Shown one piece after another: positions 38,090-48,398 of a stretch of DNA of 64,000 nucleotides. A program made the translations under genes and the position numbers. The notes under the pieces were generated by a model. That model saw nothing but the letters and a program-made list of their open reading frames with translations, searched no databases and was not told the origin of the DNA. The stretch is from an uncultured Acetatifactor sp. (lineage in GTDB: Bacteria; Bacillota; Clostridia; Lachnospirales; Lachnospiraceae): positions 62,001 through 126,000 of the forward strand of contig CATKYJ010000004.1 of NCBI GenBank assembly GCA_949840885.1, in the 5' to 3' direction. Every line of letters starts with the position of its first letter. Position 1 is the stretch's first letter.

Positions 38090-38261
38090 TTGCCTCTCCT
38101 CTTTTCTGCGCGGCGCTTTCCGAAAAATTCCCGATGTCCGTATCTGTACCCCGCGCCTGTACAGATGCTTTCATGTGTTTTTCCTTTCCTTATTTTAACA
38201 TATCCTGCCGGATTATGCCACTAAAATCTCTTCCACCCGGATAAACTTTCCTTGTAGTACC

Positions 38262-38352
38262 TATACTCACGAGCGATGAAATTGCCACCGATTCATGATG
38301 CTTGCCGCTCGTGAGTCGGGTTACTTGGCAAATTATTGTAACCGTCAGTATA
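38262..38352 (+). repeat. Dispersed structured repeat, copy B
   Basis: TATACT...AGTATA; perfect 11-bp arms ACTCACGAGCG (38265-38275)/CGCTCGTGAGT (38306-38316); TTGCCA/TGGCAA pair. Overlaps the 3' end of the adjacent CDS. Confidence 0.88.
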
Positions 38353-40248
38353 TTTTGTATATGGATGCAGCAAACCGTGCAATATGAGAGGTACACATAC
38401 CACCAGGCAATAAATGTAGCGCAAAGCGGCCATGGGGCCAAGGAAGCAGGTGCCCAGATACATCAGGGGCAGCATGCCCCATAGCAGCAGGCTGTATCGT
38501 TTTTGATAGATGCTCCATAGCAATGTCAATACCACAAGCCATACATAAGGGGCATTGCGGAAAAGATAACCCATAATAGGCACACTGCGGTAATTCAAAT
38601 GATAAAACAAATAATTGTAATACCTTGTGGCCAATGGAAAATAGTCTTCTTTTTCGATTTCGTGCTCTGTTCCGATCAGGGTATGATATAAGGCGATATC
38701 TGCCGAAACATACATGCCCTGGTTCAGCGGATACCAATAGCCCATGGTATTCGTAATGATGCTCTCCAGATATTCCCCGGGAAATTGCAGTCCGATTTTG
38801 GCCCAAAGCTTAAAAAAATTCAGTTTATTATTTTTCAGCAAAAGCTCATTGGCATTATTCTTTACTGCATCGGCTAAATACGGATTGTAATTTGGGATAT
38901 CCTCCTCTTGCATATACATACAGACTTCCCCATACAGAGCAGGATCCAGTTCTGCGCCCCGATAGCAGGCGACTCTTGCCATACATTGCAGCGGCACGCT
39001 CATCATCTCCCGCTGGGTGTCGCGGCTGTCCGCATGGGTATATGCAATCAGAATCCTGTTACAGCCGGAATGAAGCAGCAGGATTGCCGCCAGCGCAATC
39101 AGAAAATACATCTTTGATTTCAGCGGTTTTAAATACAGGAGCACAATGACGCCTGAAACGGCCACGGCATACTTTGCATTATTGCGCAGCAGGCTAAGCA
39201 AAATCCCGGCCAGAACCATGCCGGCATAGCTGTACCAGCTAAATTTTTCTCCGTCTAACAGCAGCCGGAACAGGAAAACCGCATAATAGAGAAAGAAAGC
39301 CGCGCACAGCACATCCTTGGTGGCGGAAATTGCAAAAACAGAGTGCATGGGGAAGACCGCAAACCAGAGAAGCGCGCCTATACGGATGCAGCGCGGAACA
39401 CCTTTTTTGAAAAGATACTGAAGAAAATAGGCAAAAGAACCAGTGAGTATCAGCATCTGGATCAGTGTATAGAACTGATAGCCCACGGACACGTTGCCTA
39501 TCTGCTCTCCAAACTGATAGGCTTTCCCCATCAATAGGGTGTGCAGCAGGGGATGATGTGTATGGTAGCTGTTATTCACTACTTCACTTAATTGATACTT
39601 TGCGTCAAACACAAAATTACCCGGCCATTGACTGAGAAAAACCGGCATATACGAGAGCATAAGAATACCCCATACAAACAGAAAGTAGAGCCGCTTATGG
39701 CCATTCATAAAGACATAAAAGCGGCCTGTGGGCTGAGCAATCTGTTTATCGGCATACCATTTCTGTACGCGGCCAGGCAATTGCAGCAATTCCGCGCATA
39801 TGGGGGTAGTGCATGCACCGATTCCCATTATCAGAAAGAACTGCAGGATTGTCTCCGGGACAGAGCGAAATATATCGTTGACATAATGGGCGTATCCCCC
39901 ATAGACAATTGCCGTTCCCAGCAGAATTCCCCCTATCGTGGACACCGTTTTTAAACGTCTGTCCCTCAGCCGGAAATAACGGCAGAGCAGCCAGGCTGTA
40001 AAGGAAAACAGCAGGACAGAGGAAAGGTTGTACCCAAAATAAATGCCCCCGTAATAGACGTTTCCATCCCCGTTTAACGAGATCACCCTGGCAAAAGAAA
40101 GGACACTCAGGTAGGAGAGGATCACAATAACCACTCGTTCCAGCCAAGGGGATTTTACTGTTTTAAGTCGCATATTAATCCGCCGCACAAACAGCCCGGC
40201 GCTCCTTTCATAGCTTTGTACCGGAAAGTGTCTGCCGCCCCCGGCCAA
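38293..40248 (-). CDS. Large multi-TM membrane protein (DUF6020/GT-C-like)
   Basis: 651 aa, many TMs; GNFVFDAKYQLSEVVNNSYHTHHPLLHTLLMG. Last ~19 residues are encoded by repeat copy B. Confidence 0.78.
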   Translation of the reverse strand: MAGGGRHFPVQSYERSAGLFVRRINMRLKTVKSPWLERVVIVILSYLSVLSFARVISLNGDGNVYYGGIYFGYNLSSVLLFSFTAWLLCRYFRLRDRRLKTVSTIGGILLGTAIVYGGYAHYVNDIFRSVPETILQFFLIMGIGACTTPICAELLQLPGRVQKWYADKQIAQPTGRFYVFMNGHKRLYFLFVWGILMLSYMPVFLSQWPGNFVFDAKYQLSEVVNNSYHTHHPLLHTLLMGKAYQFGEQIGNVSVGYQFYTLIQMLILTGSFAYFLQYLFKKGVPRCIRIGALLWFAVFPMHSVFAISATKDVLCAAFFLYYAVFLFRLLLDGEKFSWYSYAGMVLAGILLSLLRNNAKYAVAVSGVIVLLYLKPLKSKMYFLIALAAILLLHSGCNRILIAYTHADSRDTQREMMSVPLQCMARVACYRGAELDPALYGEVCMYMQEEDIPNYNPYLADAVKNNANELLLKNNKLNFFKLWAKIGLQFPGEYLESIITNTMGYWYPLNQGMYVSADIALYHTLIGTEHEIEKEDYFPLATRYYNYLFYHLNYRSVPIMGYLFRNAPYVWLVVLTLLWSIYQKRYSLLLWGMLPLMYLGTCFLGPMAALRYIYCLVVCVPLILHGLLHPYTKYTDGYNNLPSNPTHERQAS

Positions 40249-40260
40249 ACCGCATAACGC

Positions 40261-43200
40261 CTAATCTTTCGGCTTCATCCACCGGTCCATCACAGCCGTC
40301 AGTTCGGAAAGCTCCATGGGCTTGGCCATGTGCTCGTTCATCCCGGCCTCCCTGCTGGCGGCAATGTCTTCTGCAAAGGCATTGGCGGACAGCGCCACAA
40401 TGGGAACCGACAACGCATCCCCCCGAGGGAGCTTGCGGATGGCCCTGGTGGCTTCATAGCCGTTCATGACAGGCATCTGGATATCCATCAGCACCATGTC
40501 AAAATACCCCTCCGGCCTGGTCTCGAAGCGGCCAAGCCCGCTCTTGCCGTCTGAGGCGCATTCCACTGCTGCCCCGGTGACGCCGATGATCTCCATGGCG
40601 ATTTCCTGATTGATGATATTGTCCTCCACCAGCAGAATCCTCCTGCCCCTGAACCGGGCGTCGCCCACAGCCTCTTCGGCTTTCTGCAGCCTCTCCGGAT
40701 CCTGCCCTGCAAATTTCTGAAGCTTTAACAGCAGTGTCACCGTGACTCTGGTTCCCTTGCCCAGGGTGCTGGCCACCTTGATGCTTCCGCCCATCATATG
40801 CACGATGTTCTGCGCGATGGTCATCCCCAGCCCGGTTCCCTCGATCCTGCTGATCCGGGAATCCTCCGCACGGCTGAAAGGCTCGTAGATATGGGGCAGG
40901 AACTCTTCCGTCATGCCAATGCCGTCATCCTCAAAGATAAAGTCATAAAAGCAGCAGCCGTACTTTTTGGTCTCCCGCTCTATGACAGTCAGCCCTAAGT
41001 GCCCTCCCTTGGGCGTGAATTTGATGGCATTGCCTAAAATATTGGAAAATGCCTGGCTGATGCGTGCCTTGTCCCCAATGACCTGCCCGTGCTCCACGCC
41101 CACAGGGGAAATCTCCAGAGTCATTCCCTTTTCCGCTATCTGAGGCGCAAGGGACGAGGCCACATCCTCTATCAGCTGGGAAATCCCAAACTCGTCCGCC
41201 ACCAGATCTACATTGCCGGATTCCAGTTCGCTCATGTCCAGAATTTCGTTTACCAAAGCAAGGAGGCTGTTGCCCGATGCGCCGATTTTTCCCAGGCAGT
41301 CCCGCACCTTATCCTTATCCTCCAAATTTTCGCAGGCAATTTTCGTCATTCCCATAATGCCGTTCATGGGTGTGCGGATATCATGGCTCATGCGGGAGAG
41401 GAATTCACTCTTGGAGGCATTGGCGTGGTTGGCCGCCTCGCAGGCTGCCTGAATCGCCCTCTGCTCCCGCATTTCCTTGCGCTTGCTCTCCGTCACGTCC
41501 TGGGCCGCATAGACGATTCCGCTGGCCTTTCCCTCCTCGTCCGTCCTGGCCATCACGGCCGTGGCCCGTATCCAGCCGTAATCATCCGCCGCCATATCTG
41601 CGCTCTCGGGCATTTTGCGGTACGCAAAGGTCACGAAAGGCTGGTCCTTTTTCAGAACCTGGCGCAGATTCCTGCTGCTCATGGTACACAGGTAATTGGT
41701 TCTGTCCTCGGGATGGACAAAATTCTCCGCGTAAATCCTAAGGGCCGCGTCATAGTTGTTCCGCTCCCCCAAAAGCTTTTTCACATCCTCCAGCTGGCTC
41801 ATGGCCCTCAGCTCGTTTTGCTCCAGATCCCCATAGTAGGTGGCGAAGAACATGCTGCTTAAGCTTTCGATAATGCCCGCCTGTTCCTGCTCCAGCTTCA
41901 GGCGTTTTGCTTCCTCCTGCTTCTCTTTGGTGATGTCCCGCCCCAGCGCATTGACCAGGACCTTGCCGTCCCTGCGAATATAAGTCACATGCTGCTCCAG
42001 CCACTGCTCTTTCTCCCCTTTTAAGCGGTAGCTGCAGATCTCTTCCGAATAGCTCTGCGTCTTTTCCGCCTGGCTGCGCATATGCTCCGGACTCATGAAC
42101 TTGGCGAATTTGTCCGCATCCTCAGGGCTGACGGAATTTTCCAGGGCCCGCTGATAGTAATGGGTATATTTTCCGATCCCCCCGTTTTGGGGCTGGGCGC
42201 TCTCATTGAGCCAGAACCGCTCGCAGCGGTCGCTGTCCAGATGGATCGTGGTCATCACATGGAAGCGGGATTTCAGGATGGCCGCCATCTGTATATCCCT
42301 CTGGGAGAGGATCTGCTCCTGGCGCACCCTTTTGTCCACGTCCTGCAAAGCCAGTACCACATAGTTCCTGGTGCCCTGGTTGCGGCCGAAATACGCAATG
42401 ACCGCCACATACCGGTAGGCTCCCCCTACGCGCAGCTGGCACAGCATATCCTGCTTCTGCATTCCCTTGTCCCTGGCCTGATTCAGGCTCTCCAGGGAGA
42501 ACTTCTGTCCGAACTTTTCCCTGTTCTCCTGATGGATCTCAGGGAGCAGACGGGACTGCAGAACCACATCCCACATCAGAGTCTGGGAAGTCCATCCCTC
42601 CCGGCTGTATCCGCCCTCCCGGACCAGATTCACGTTCCCGTCCTTTAGGTCAATGGTATATATCCCTAAGTTCTGCTCACCCAGAGTCCTCGTGACCTCC
42701 TGGAGGCGCACGCTGGTCTCGTCCAGCTCCAGGCTCTCCTTAAGCATATCCTGCACGTCCTTTATATAGATCAGGACTGTCTGGCCTGCGTCCGTGTATC
42801 CGGAGTCCGGCGTCACCTCCAGCATGTTCCAGCGATAGCCTCCCGGCGATATGCGCCTGTAGCTGCAGGTCAGATGCCTGCGCCCGGTGCGCAGAACGCT
42901 TTTCAGATATTCCAGATGGGTAAAGCTTAAGAATCTGTCCATATCGTCCGGATGGATGACGCCGTTTTCCTTAAACTGCTCCAGCCAGTCCGTGAAAGTC
43001 TCTTTCCTGCTGTCAACGGCCCATTCCTCCGCGCCCGACTTCACCACCTCATAGCTGTTCCGGCTCAGGTTCACCCGCAGGATCTTGCGATACACATAGC
43101 TGAACTCGTCCAAATGGGGCGTCAGCGTGACGATGACAGCAGGGATGTGGTCCTCCCACAGCGTCCGCCTGGCCTCCATGTCCACCGTGCCCAGAACATT

Positions 43201-43428
43201 GTCGCTGATGATAGATTTGCCCTCCTGTCTCTCATCCATGTGAGACAGCGGGCAGTTGGCACAGGAATTTGCCCACATTCTGTCGCAGGTCATACCCTTT
43301 CCGGCGTGGGGAGCCAATTCCATGATACGTTTATTCAAATACAGGATTTCGTGATTATCCTCTCTGACCACATAGATTCCTGTGTTTGGTATGGCGTCCA
43401 ATATCTTCTTGTAGTCTTTACTGTCCAT
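40261..43428 (-). CDS. Hybrid sensor histidine kinase with PAS-like regions and C-terminal receiver
   Basis: SEFLSRMSHDIRTPMNGIMGMTK, EGTGLGMTIAQNIVHMMGG, ILLVEDNIINQEIA, DMVLMDIQMPVMNGYEATRAIR. Confidence 0.92.
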   Translation of the reverse strand: MDSKDYKKILDAIPNTGIYVVREDNHEILYLNKRIMELAPHAGKGMTCDRMWANSCANCPLSHMDERQEGKSIISDNVLGTVDMEARRTLWEDHIPAVIVTLTPHLDEFSYVYRKILRVNLSRNSYEVVKSGAEEWAVDSRKETFTDWLEQFKENGVIHPDDMDRFLSFTHLEYLKSVLRTGRRHLTCSYRRISPGGYRWNMLEVTPDSGYTDAGQTVLIYIKDVQDMLKESLELDETSVRLQEVTRTLGEQNLGIYTIDLKDGNVNLVREGGYSREGWTSQTLMWDVVLQSRLLPEIHQENREKFGQKFSLESLNQARDKGMQKQDMLCQLRVGGAYRYVAVIAYFGRNQGTRNYVVLALQDVDKRVRQEQILSQRDIQMAAILKSRFHVMTTIHLDSDRCERFWLNESAQPQNGGIGKYTHYYQRALENSVSPEDADKFAKFMSPEHMRSQAEKTQSYSEEICSYRLKGEKEQWLEQHVTYIRRDGKVLVNALGRDITKEKQEEAKRLKLEQEQAGIIESLSSMFFATYYGDLEQNELRAMSQLEDVKKLLGERNNYDAALRIYAENFVHPEDRTNYLCTMSSRNLRQVLKKDQPFVTFAYRKMPESADMAADDYGWIRATAVMARTDEEGKASGIVYAAQDVTESKRKEMREQRAIQAACEAANHANASKSEFLSRMSHDIRTPMNGIMGMTKIACENLEDKDKVRDCLGKIGASGNSLLALVNEILDMSELESGNVDLVADEFGISQLIEDVASSLAPQIAEKGMTLEISPVGVEHGQVIGDKARISQAFSNILGNAIKFTPKGGHLGLTVIERETKKYGCCFYDFIFEDDGIGMTEEFLPHIYEPFSRAEDSRISRIEGTGLGMTIAQNIVHMMGGSIKVASTLGKGTRVTVTLLLKLQKFAGQDPERLQKAEEAVGDARFRGRRILLVEDNIINQEIAMEIIGVTGAAVECASDGKSGLGRFETRPEGYFDMVLMDIQMPVMNGYEATRAIRKLPRGDALSVPIVALSANAFAEDIAASREAGMNEHMAKPMELSELTAVMDRWMKPKD

Positions 43429-43520
43429 GCACATATCCCCTATCCCGACTCTGTGTATTTCCTGAACCTTATTTTAGCACGGAATCAAAGAAGCGTCAAC
43501 AATCCCGTTGCCCGCGGGAA

Positions 43521-44618
43521 TCAAGGTTCGTCAAAAGTTTCTTCCGTCCCGTAATAGACAAAGATGCCCTCTGCGGAAATCCAGGCCGTCAGTTTTTGCA
43601 GACCTGCCACGGCCTCTTTCCAGTTCCCGGCCTCCACCCTGTTTCTTCCCGCCGCCATGGCGTCCAGCATGTACTGACTGATGTCGGGGCTATAGTGTAC
43701 CATGTCCATGTAATAGTCCAGATTGCACACAATGGATTCCTCGTTCTGGAAATAGTAGACCTCCACATTTTCCAGGCAAAGCAGGGCCGATACCGCCTGA
43801 TCCAGCGCGTAAATCCGCTGCTCCAGCTCTCCGTTCACATAGGCGCAGTCCCACCACAGCAGCGAAAGCGGCGGAATCAGAAAACGGTATTTTGTCTCGG
43901 GATGGGCTTCCACTTGTCTCGTAAGGAGCGCAATGTTTTCTGCAATCAAAACGGTTTCAACCGTGTAATCTCTGTCCCCTGACAGGGCACTTGGCCCAAT
44001 ATTTCCCCGGTCGTAAGCCCGCATGGCCCAAGCTTCCCCGAATTCCTTTCCCCTGGCCCAGTTATATGCCTTTCCCCCGGTATTGAGCCCCGCGTGGGCG
44101 TAGGCCAGCATGGAGGGAATCTTTTCCATCAGGATTTCCTTATTGAACAGATAGGGTAGATCGTCCAGAACCGTTTTGGTGTGGAGATACCTGGGCGTGT
44201 CCTGTCCATAGAGCGTCACCTCTGTAGAAGCCTCCACGGAAGAGATGTCCAGGCACCAAAAGACATTTTTAAGCGCTCTCTCCTCCTGCGCCATTTCCAG
44301 ATAATAAAGCAAATCCGCCACGGAGCCGGAAGCTCTGATGATTTTCAGCGTACTGCAGTTATAAGTCTGATCCAAAAAAGAGCTGTCGAAATTTTCCGCC
44401 AGGGAGGATCCTACCAAAACACTGTCATACTCAAAATTCCGTATTGTTCCGGGCATCTGGTTGTCCCTGTCATTCAGCACCGCATCCATGCCGAAGAAAG
44501 GGGCATGGTACTGGTAAAAGGGATCCGTCAGCCAGACGAAAAAGCCAACAAACGCCATCTGGACTGCTATGAAAATGATCAGTCTTTTCAAAGCCTTTTT
44601 CTGAAAGCCCTCTTCCAT
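43521..44618 (-). CDS. SGNH/DltD-like membrane-anchored partner of the MBOAT acyltransferase
   Basis: N-terminal TM, YDSVLVGSSLAENFDSSFLDQ; immediately downstream of the MBOAT gene. Confidence 0.65.
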   Translation of the reverse strand: MEEGFQKKALKRLIIFIAVQMAFVGFFVWLTDPFYQYHAPFFGMDAVLNDRDNQMPGTIRNFEYDSVLVGSSLAENFDSSFLDQTYNCSTLKIIRASGSVADLLYYLEMAQEERALKNVFWCLDISSVEASTEVTLYGQDTPRYLHTKTVLDDLPYLFNKEILMEKIPSMLAYAHAGLNTGGKAYNWARGKEFGEAWAMRAYDRGNIGPSALSGDRDYTVETVLIAENIALLTRQVEAHPETKYRFLIPPLSLLWWDCAYVNGELEQRIYALDQAVSALLCLENVEVYYFQNEESIVCNLDYYMDMVHYSPDISQYMLDAMAAGRNRVEAGNWKEAVAGLQKLTAWISAEGIFVYYGTEETFDEP

Positions 44619-44638
44619 GCCGCCTCTCTCCTCTTTTG

Positions 44639-46096
44639 TCAGAAATTAAAATACAAAAACACGCTTACCTGTGACAGGGAGACAAAAGCCCAGGTAAACA
44701 GAGTCGCCAGGCAAAAGCCCCCTGCCCTTGTATGCCCTTTTGCCCGGATCCATTCTTCCGCTTTCGGTCCGCAAATCAGTCCAATGCCCAACACAGAAAG
44801 CAAAAGGAAGCAGCACAGGAAGAATGCATTCAGCAAGCCAGGAGCCGCCATGCCCAAAAGCCTGACCACCGCATAATTCTCCGGAAAGATCAGAGTATTG
44901 CACACCCCAAGGAGCATCCCCCTGTTTCCCGCCGCAAAGAGCCTGTTCCACAAAAGCCCTGCCGTTTCAAGTGAATCGCTGCGGAAGACGGAAAAGCTCA
45001 GAGTGACAAAGACGGCCGTGGCAAGGCGGTTCATCCAATCCCGGCGAAACCGCGCTTTCGGAAAGGCCGTCTCAAACACCACCGCCAGGCCATGCATGCC
45101 CCCCCACAGCACAAATGTCCAATTGGCTCCGTGCCAGAGCCCGCTGGCCAGAAACACTACAAACAGATTCACGCACTGTCTGGCTTTCCCTTTCCGGTTC
45201 CCTCCCAGGGGAATGTAGACATACTGCGACAGAAAGCGTGACAGCGTCATATGCCATCTGCGCCAGAATTCCCGCACGGAAGCGGCTTTAAAAGGCGAAT
45301 CAAAATTCTCCGGAAGCCGGAAACCGAACATCCCGGCAATGCCCCTTGCCATGTCGCAGTAGCCGCTGAAGTCGAAATACAGTTCCATCATATACCACGT
45401 AATTGTAATCCAAGCAGTGGGCGTATCCAACGCAGCTATGTTCTCATACTCCGCGTTCACCAGGACGGCCAGGGAATCCGCAAGCAGCACCTTTTTGGCC
45501 AGCCCCAAAATGAACAGGGTAAACCCGTCATAAAACCCCTCCGGAGAAAACCGTCTGTTCTCTCTGCGCTGTAGCTGAGGCAGCAGCTCGCTGTGGAGCA
45601 CAATGGGCCCCGCCACCAGCTGCGGAAAGAAGCTGACGAAAAAAGCATAGTCCAAAAGAGAATAATGGGGCGCGTTTCCCCGATACCTTTCTATGACGAA
45701 AGACAGTTGCTGAAAGGTAAAGAAACTGATGCCCAGGGGAAGAGCGATTTTTTCCATCCTGATATCCGTATGTAAAAAGAAGTTGCAGTTATCAAGAAAG
45801 AAATTGAAATACTTGAAGTAAAACAAAAGTCCCAGATTTCCCAGGATACCGCAGGCTGCCAGTGCCCTCCTGCCGGTACAGCGCTTTTCAAGCAGCAGGC
45901 TCACCAGATAATTCCCGGCCAGGCTTGCCAGGAGGATCCAAAGATACTGCAGATTATAATAGCCATAGAACCAAAAGGACATTCCCACCAGAAACAGCTT
46001 CGCAAAAAACGGATTTTCCAGCCTCTGGAGCAGAAACCAGCCCAAAAGCCCCAGAGGCAGAAATACGGCAATAAAGATCACGGAATTAAACAGCAT
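44639..46096 (-). CDS. MBOAT family O-acyltransferase (AlgI/DltB-like)
   Basis: PLGISFFTFQQLSFVIERYRG, REFWRRWHMTLSRFLSQYVYIPLGGNRKG, LWHGANWTFVLWGGMHG. Confidence 0.94.
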   Translation of the reverse strand: MLFNSVIFIAVFLPLGLLGWFLLQRLENPFFAKLFLVGMSFWFYGYYNLQYLWILLASLAGNYLVSLLLEKRCTGRRALAACGILGNLGLLFYFKYFNFFLDNCNFFLHTDIRMEKIALPLGISFFTFQQLSFVIERYRGNAPHYSLLDYAFFVSFFPQLVAGPIVLHSELLPQLQRRENRRFSPEGFYDGFTLFILGLAKKVLLADSLAVLVNAEYENIAALDTPTAWITITWYMMELYFDFSGYCDMARGIAGMFGFRLPENFDSPFKAASVREFWRRWHMTLSRFLSQYVYIPLGGNRKGKARQCVNLFVVFLASGLWHGANWTFVLWGGMHGLAVVFETAFPKARFRRDWMNRLATAVFVTLSFSVFRSDSLETAGLLWNRLFAAGNRGMLLGVCNTLIFPENYAVVRLLGMAAPGLLNAFFLCCFLLLSVLGIGLICGPKAEEWIRAKGHTRAGGFCLATLFTWAFVSLSQVSVFLYFNF

Positions 46097-46120
46097 AGGT
46101 TTTTCCTTTCCCGGCCCAGA

Positions 46121-48265
46121 TCACGACCCGACTTTTAACGAAAAGTCGCTTCTGTCCAGAGAAAAATTCGGATTGTAATAAGGGTCTCCTGCCTCCAGTT
46201 CCTTTTTCCACTTTTCCCGGAACCGCTCCGATTCCCGGTTGTACCTCCGGGCCCGTTCCCCGGTGTCGTCCAGGCCCCTGGAGGCGGATTCATAGTGGAA
46301 CAACTCCGCGAAAGGGGTAAATATGTTCAAAAGGCCCATCCTGCGCAGCTTCAGGCAGAAGTCCACATCGTTTAAGGATACCGCAAATCCCTGATCCAGG
46401 CCTCCCGCAGAGAGGTAGAGTTCCCTCTTTACCATAAGGCAGGCCCCTGTCACCGCAGTCACGTCCTGGGCATAACAGAGCCGTCCCATGTATCCCAGAT
46501 TCTGGCGGTGCTGCTTGTAATGGGTGTGCCCTGCCGTCCTGTGGGCTCCCAGGCCGATCACCACGCCGGCATGCTGGATGGTTCTGTCGCCGTAATAGAG
46601 TTTGGCGCCCACTGCGCCTACATCCGCGCGCTGGGCGTACATCAGAAGCTCCTCCATCCAGTTGACGGTGATGACCTCGGTGTCGTTGTTGAGGAGCAGG
46701 ATGTACTCGCCGGTGGCGCAGCTTACGCCCAGGTTGTTGATGGCGGAGTAGTTGAACGCGCCTTTGTAAACGACGATAGCGATTCTGCCGTCCGTGCTGC
46801 GCAGAACCTGCCCTCTGTGCCCCGGCTGTCCTCCCTCCTGCCGCTCCTCTTTCATGCCCTGGCTGTCCTCCCGCTCCCGGCATGCTGCTTTCTGCGCCCC
46901 CTCTGAGTCCCAGGCCTCCTGCCCGCCTTGGCCTCCCTGCGCCTCTCCGTTTACATCATGTCCGTAGTCATATCCCAGCAGCCGGCTGTAATATTCCCTG
47001 ATTTCCTCCGTGGTGCTGTTGTTCTCTACGATTACGATTTCGTAGTTGTCATAGGTGGACTTCTCCCGTATGGAAGAAATACAGCGGCGCAGATCCTCTG
47101 TATGATCCTTGTTGGCGATGACGATGGATATCTTCGGTGTGCCTACGATATTGTAGCGGATGCGGAAGATGGTCTCGAAAGCCCTGGTGCTCTCGATCTT
47201 GAAATGCTCAACCCCGTGCTTCCTCAGATGCTCCGCCACCGCCCCCTTGGCTGCCTGGATGGCATAGGGCTTGGCATCGATGCCTGCTGCCACGCTGCCC
47301 GAATGGCTCCTCCAGTAGTACATGAGCTTGGGCACATGGACGATTCTCTTCGCATTGTCCGTCAGGCGCAGAATCATGTCATGATCCTGGCTGCCGTCGA
47401 ACTTTGTGCGGAACAGTTCCTCCCCATCCAGGAGGTCTCTGGAAAAGACGCTGAAATGGCAGATGTAGTTGTTGGCCCGCAGATTGTCCGGCGCATAGTC
47501 CGGCTTGAAATGCATGGTCAGCATGTGGTTGATGTCATCGCCTTTAAAGGTGGTCTCATCACAGTACAGGTAATCCGCGCTCTGCTCATTGATGGCCTTT
47601 ACATATTCGTAGAGCACGCTGGGATGCAGCACATCGTCCTGGTCAAGGAGGCCGATGTACTGGCCTGTAGCCATCTGCAGGCAGGCATTGGTATTGCCTG
47701 CGATACCGCCGTTCTTTTCCAGACGCCTGTACACGATTCTGCCCCCGGATTTTGCCGCATATTCCCTGGAGATTTCCCCTATATAGGCATGGGCCTCGTC
47801 AGAGCCGTCCGCCAGGCACAGTTCCCAGTTTAGGTAGGTCTGGTTCATAACGGAGTCCAGCATCTGCACCTGGAACCGCCTCTCATTGTTCCACAGGGGA
47901 ACCAGGAGGCTGATCTTCACCATCCGCGGGAATACGGTCTCCCGTTCTGCCGCTGCCTGCTGCGGCGAGGGGAAACTTTCCGTGCCGAAGTGCTTCTTTG
48001 CCTCCTGCTCCCGCTTTTTGTAGCTCAGCTTTTGCAGCACGCCTTTCGGGCCGCCGCAGTTTTTCAGCCTGTCTCTCTGGCGGACGGCCCAGTGCAGCAT
48101 GTTTCGGACAGGCTTGCAAAGCTTCCAGAGCGGATTTTTCTTGATGCGGTTCAGCTTCCACTCCAGTTCCTCATTCTTCGCCTCCAAATCCGCGATCCTG
48201 CCCGCCAGGTCAGCGCATTTGAGATGCTCCCTTTCATAGGCTTCCCTGTAATCTGTCTCTTTCAT
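46121..48265 (-). CDS. Two-domain family 2 glycosyltransferase
   Basis: ISLLVPLWNNERRFQVQMLDSVMNQTYLNWELCLADGSDE, GLLDQDDVLHPS, and second domain ISIVIANKDHTEDLRRCISSI, LLNNDTEV. Confidence 0.92.
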   Translation of the reverse strand: MKETDYREAYEREHLKCADLAGRIADLEAKNEELEWKLNRIKKNPLWKLCKPVRNMLHWAVRQRDRLKNCGGPKGVLQKLSYKKREQEAKKHFGTESFPSPQQAAAERETVFPRMVKISLLVPLWNNERRFQVQMLDSVMNQTYLNWELCLADGSDEAHAYIGEISREYAAKSGGRIVYRRLEKNGGIAGNTNACLQMATGQYIGLLDQDDVLHPSVLYEYVKAINEQSADYLYCDETTFKGDDINHMLTMHFKPDYAPDNLRANNYICHFSVFSRDLLDGEELFRTKFDGSQDHDMILRLTDNAKRIVHVPKLMYYWRSHSGSVAAGIDAKPYAIQAAKGAVAEHLRKHGVEHFKIESTRAFETIFRIRYNIVGTPKISIVIANKDHTEDLRRCISSIREKSTYDNYEIVIVENNSTTEEIREYYSRLLGYDYGHDVNGEAQGGQGGQEAWDSEGAQKAACREREDSQGMKEERQEGGQPGHRGQVLRSTDGRIAIVVYKGAFNYSAINNLGVSCATGEYILLLNNDTEVITVNWMEELLMYAQRADVGAVGAKLYYGDRTIQHAGVVIGLGAHRTAGHTHYKQHRQNLGYMGRLCYAQDVTAVTGACLMVKRELYLSAGGLDQGFAVSLNDVDFCLKLRRMGLLNIFTPFAELFHYESASRGLDDTGERARRYNRESERFREKWKKELEAGDPYYNPNFSLDRSDFSLKVGS

Positions 48266-48322
48266 CCGTTACCCCCGTATCCGCCTCCTGCAGGCGCCTG
48301 ACTGACTTTGTATCTCCCGGTT

Positions 48323-48385
48323 TATACTTACAAGCAGTAAAGTTTGCCGCAAATATGCAGCGTCTGCCGCCCGTAAGGAATTGAT
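48323..48385 (+). repeat. Decayed, truncated relative of the structured repeat, copy D
   Basis: TATACTTACAAGCAGTAAAGTTTGCC aligns with copy A TATACTCATGAGCGGTGAAATTTGCC; 3' part missing. Confidence 0.5.
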
Positions 48386-48398
48386 TGAAGAATAGCTT

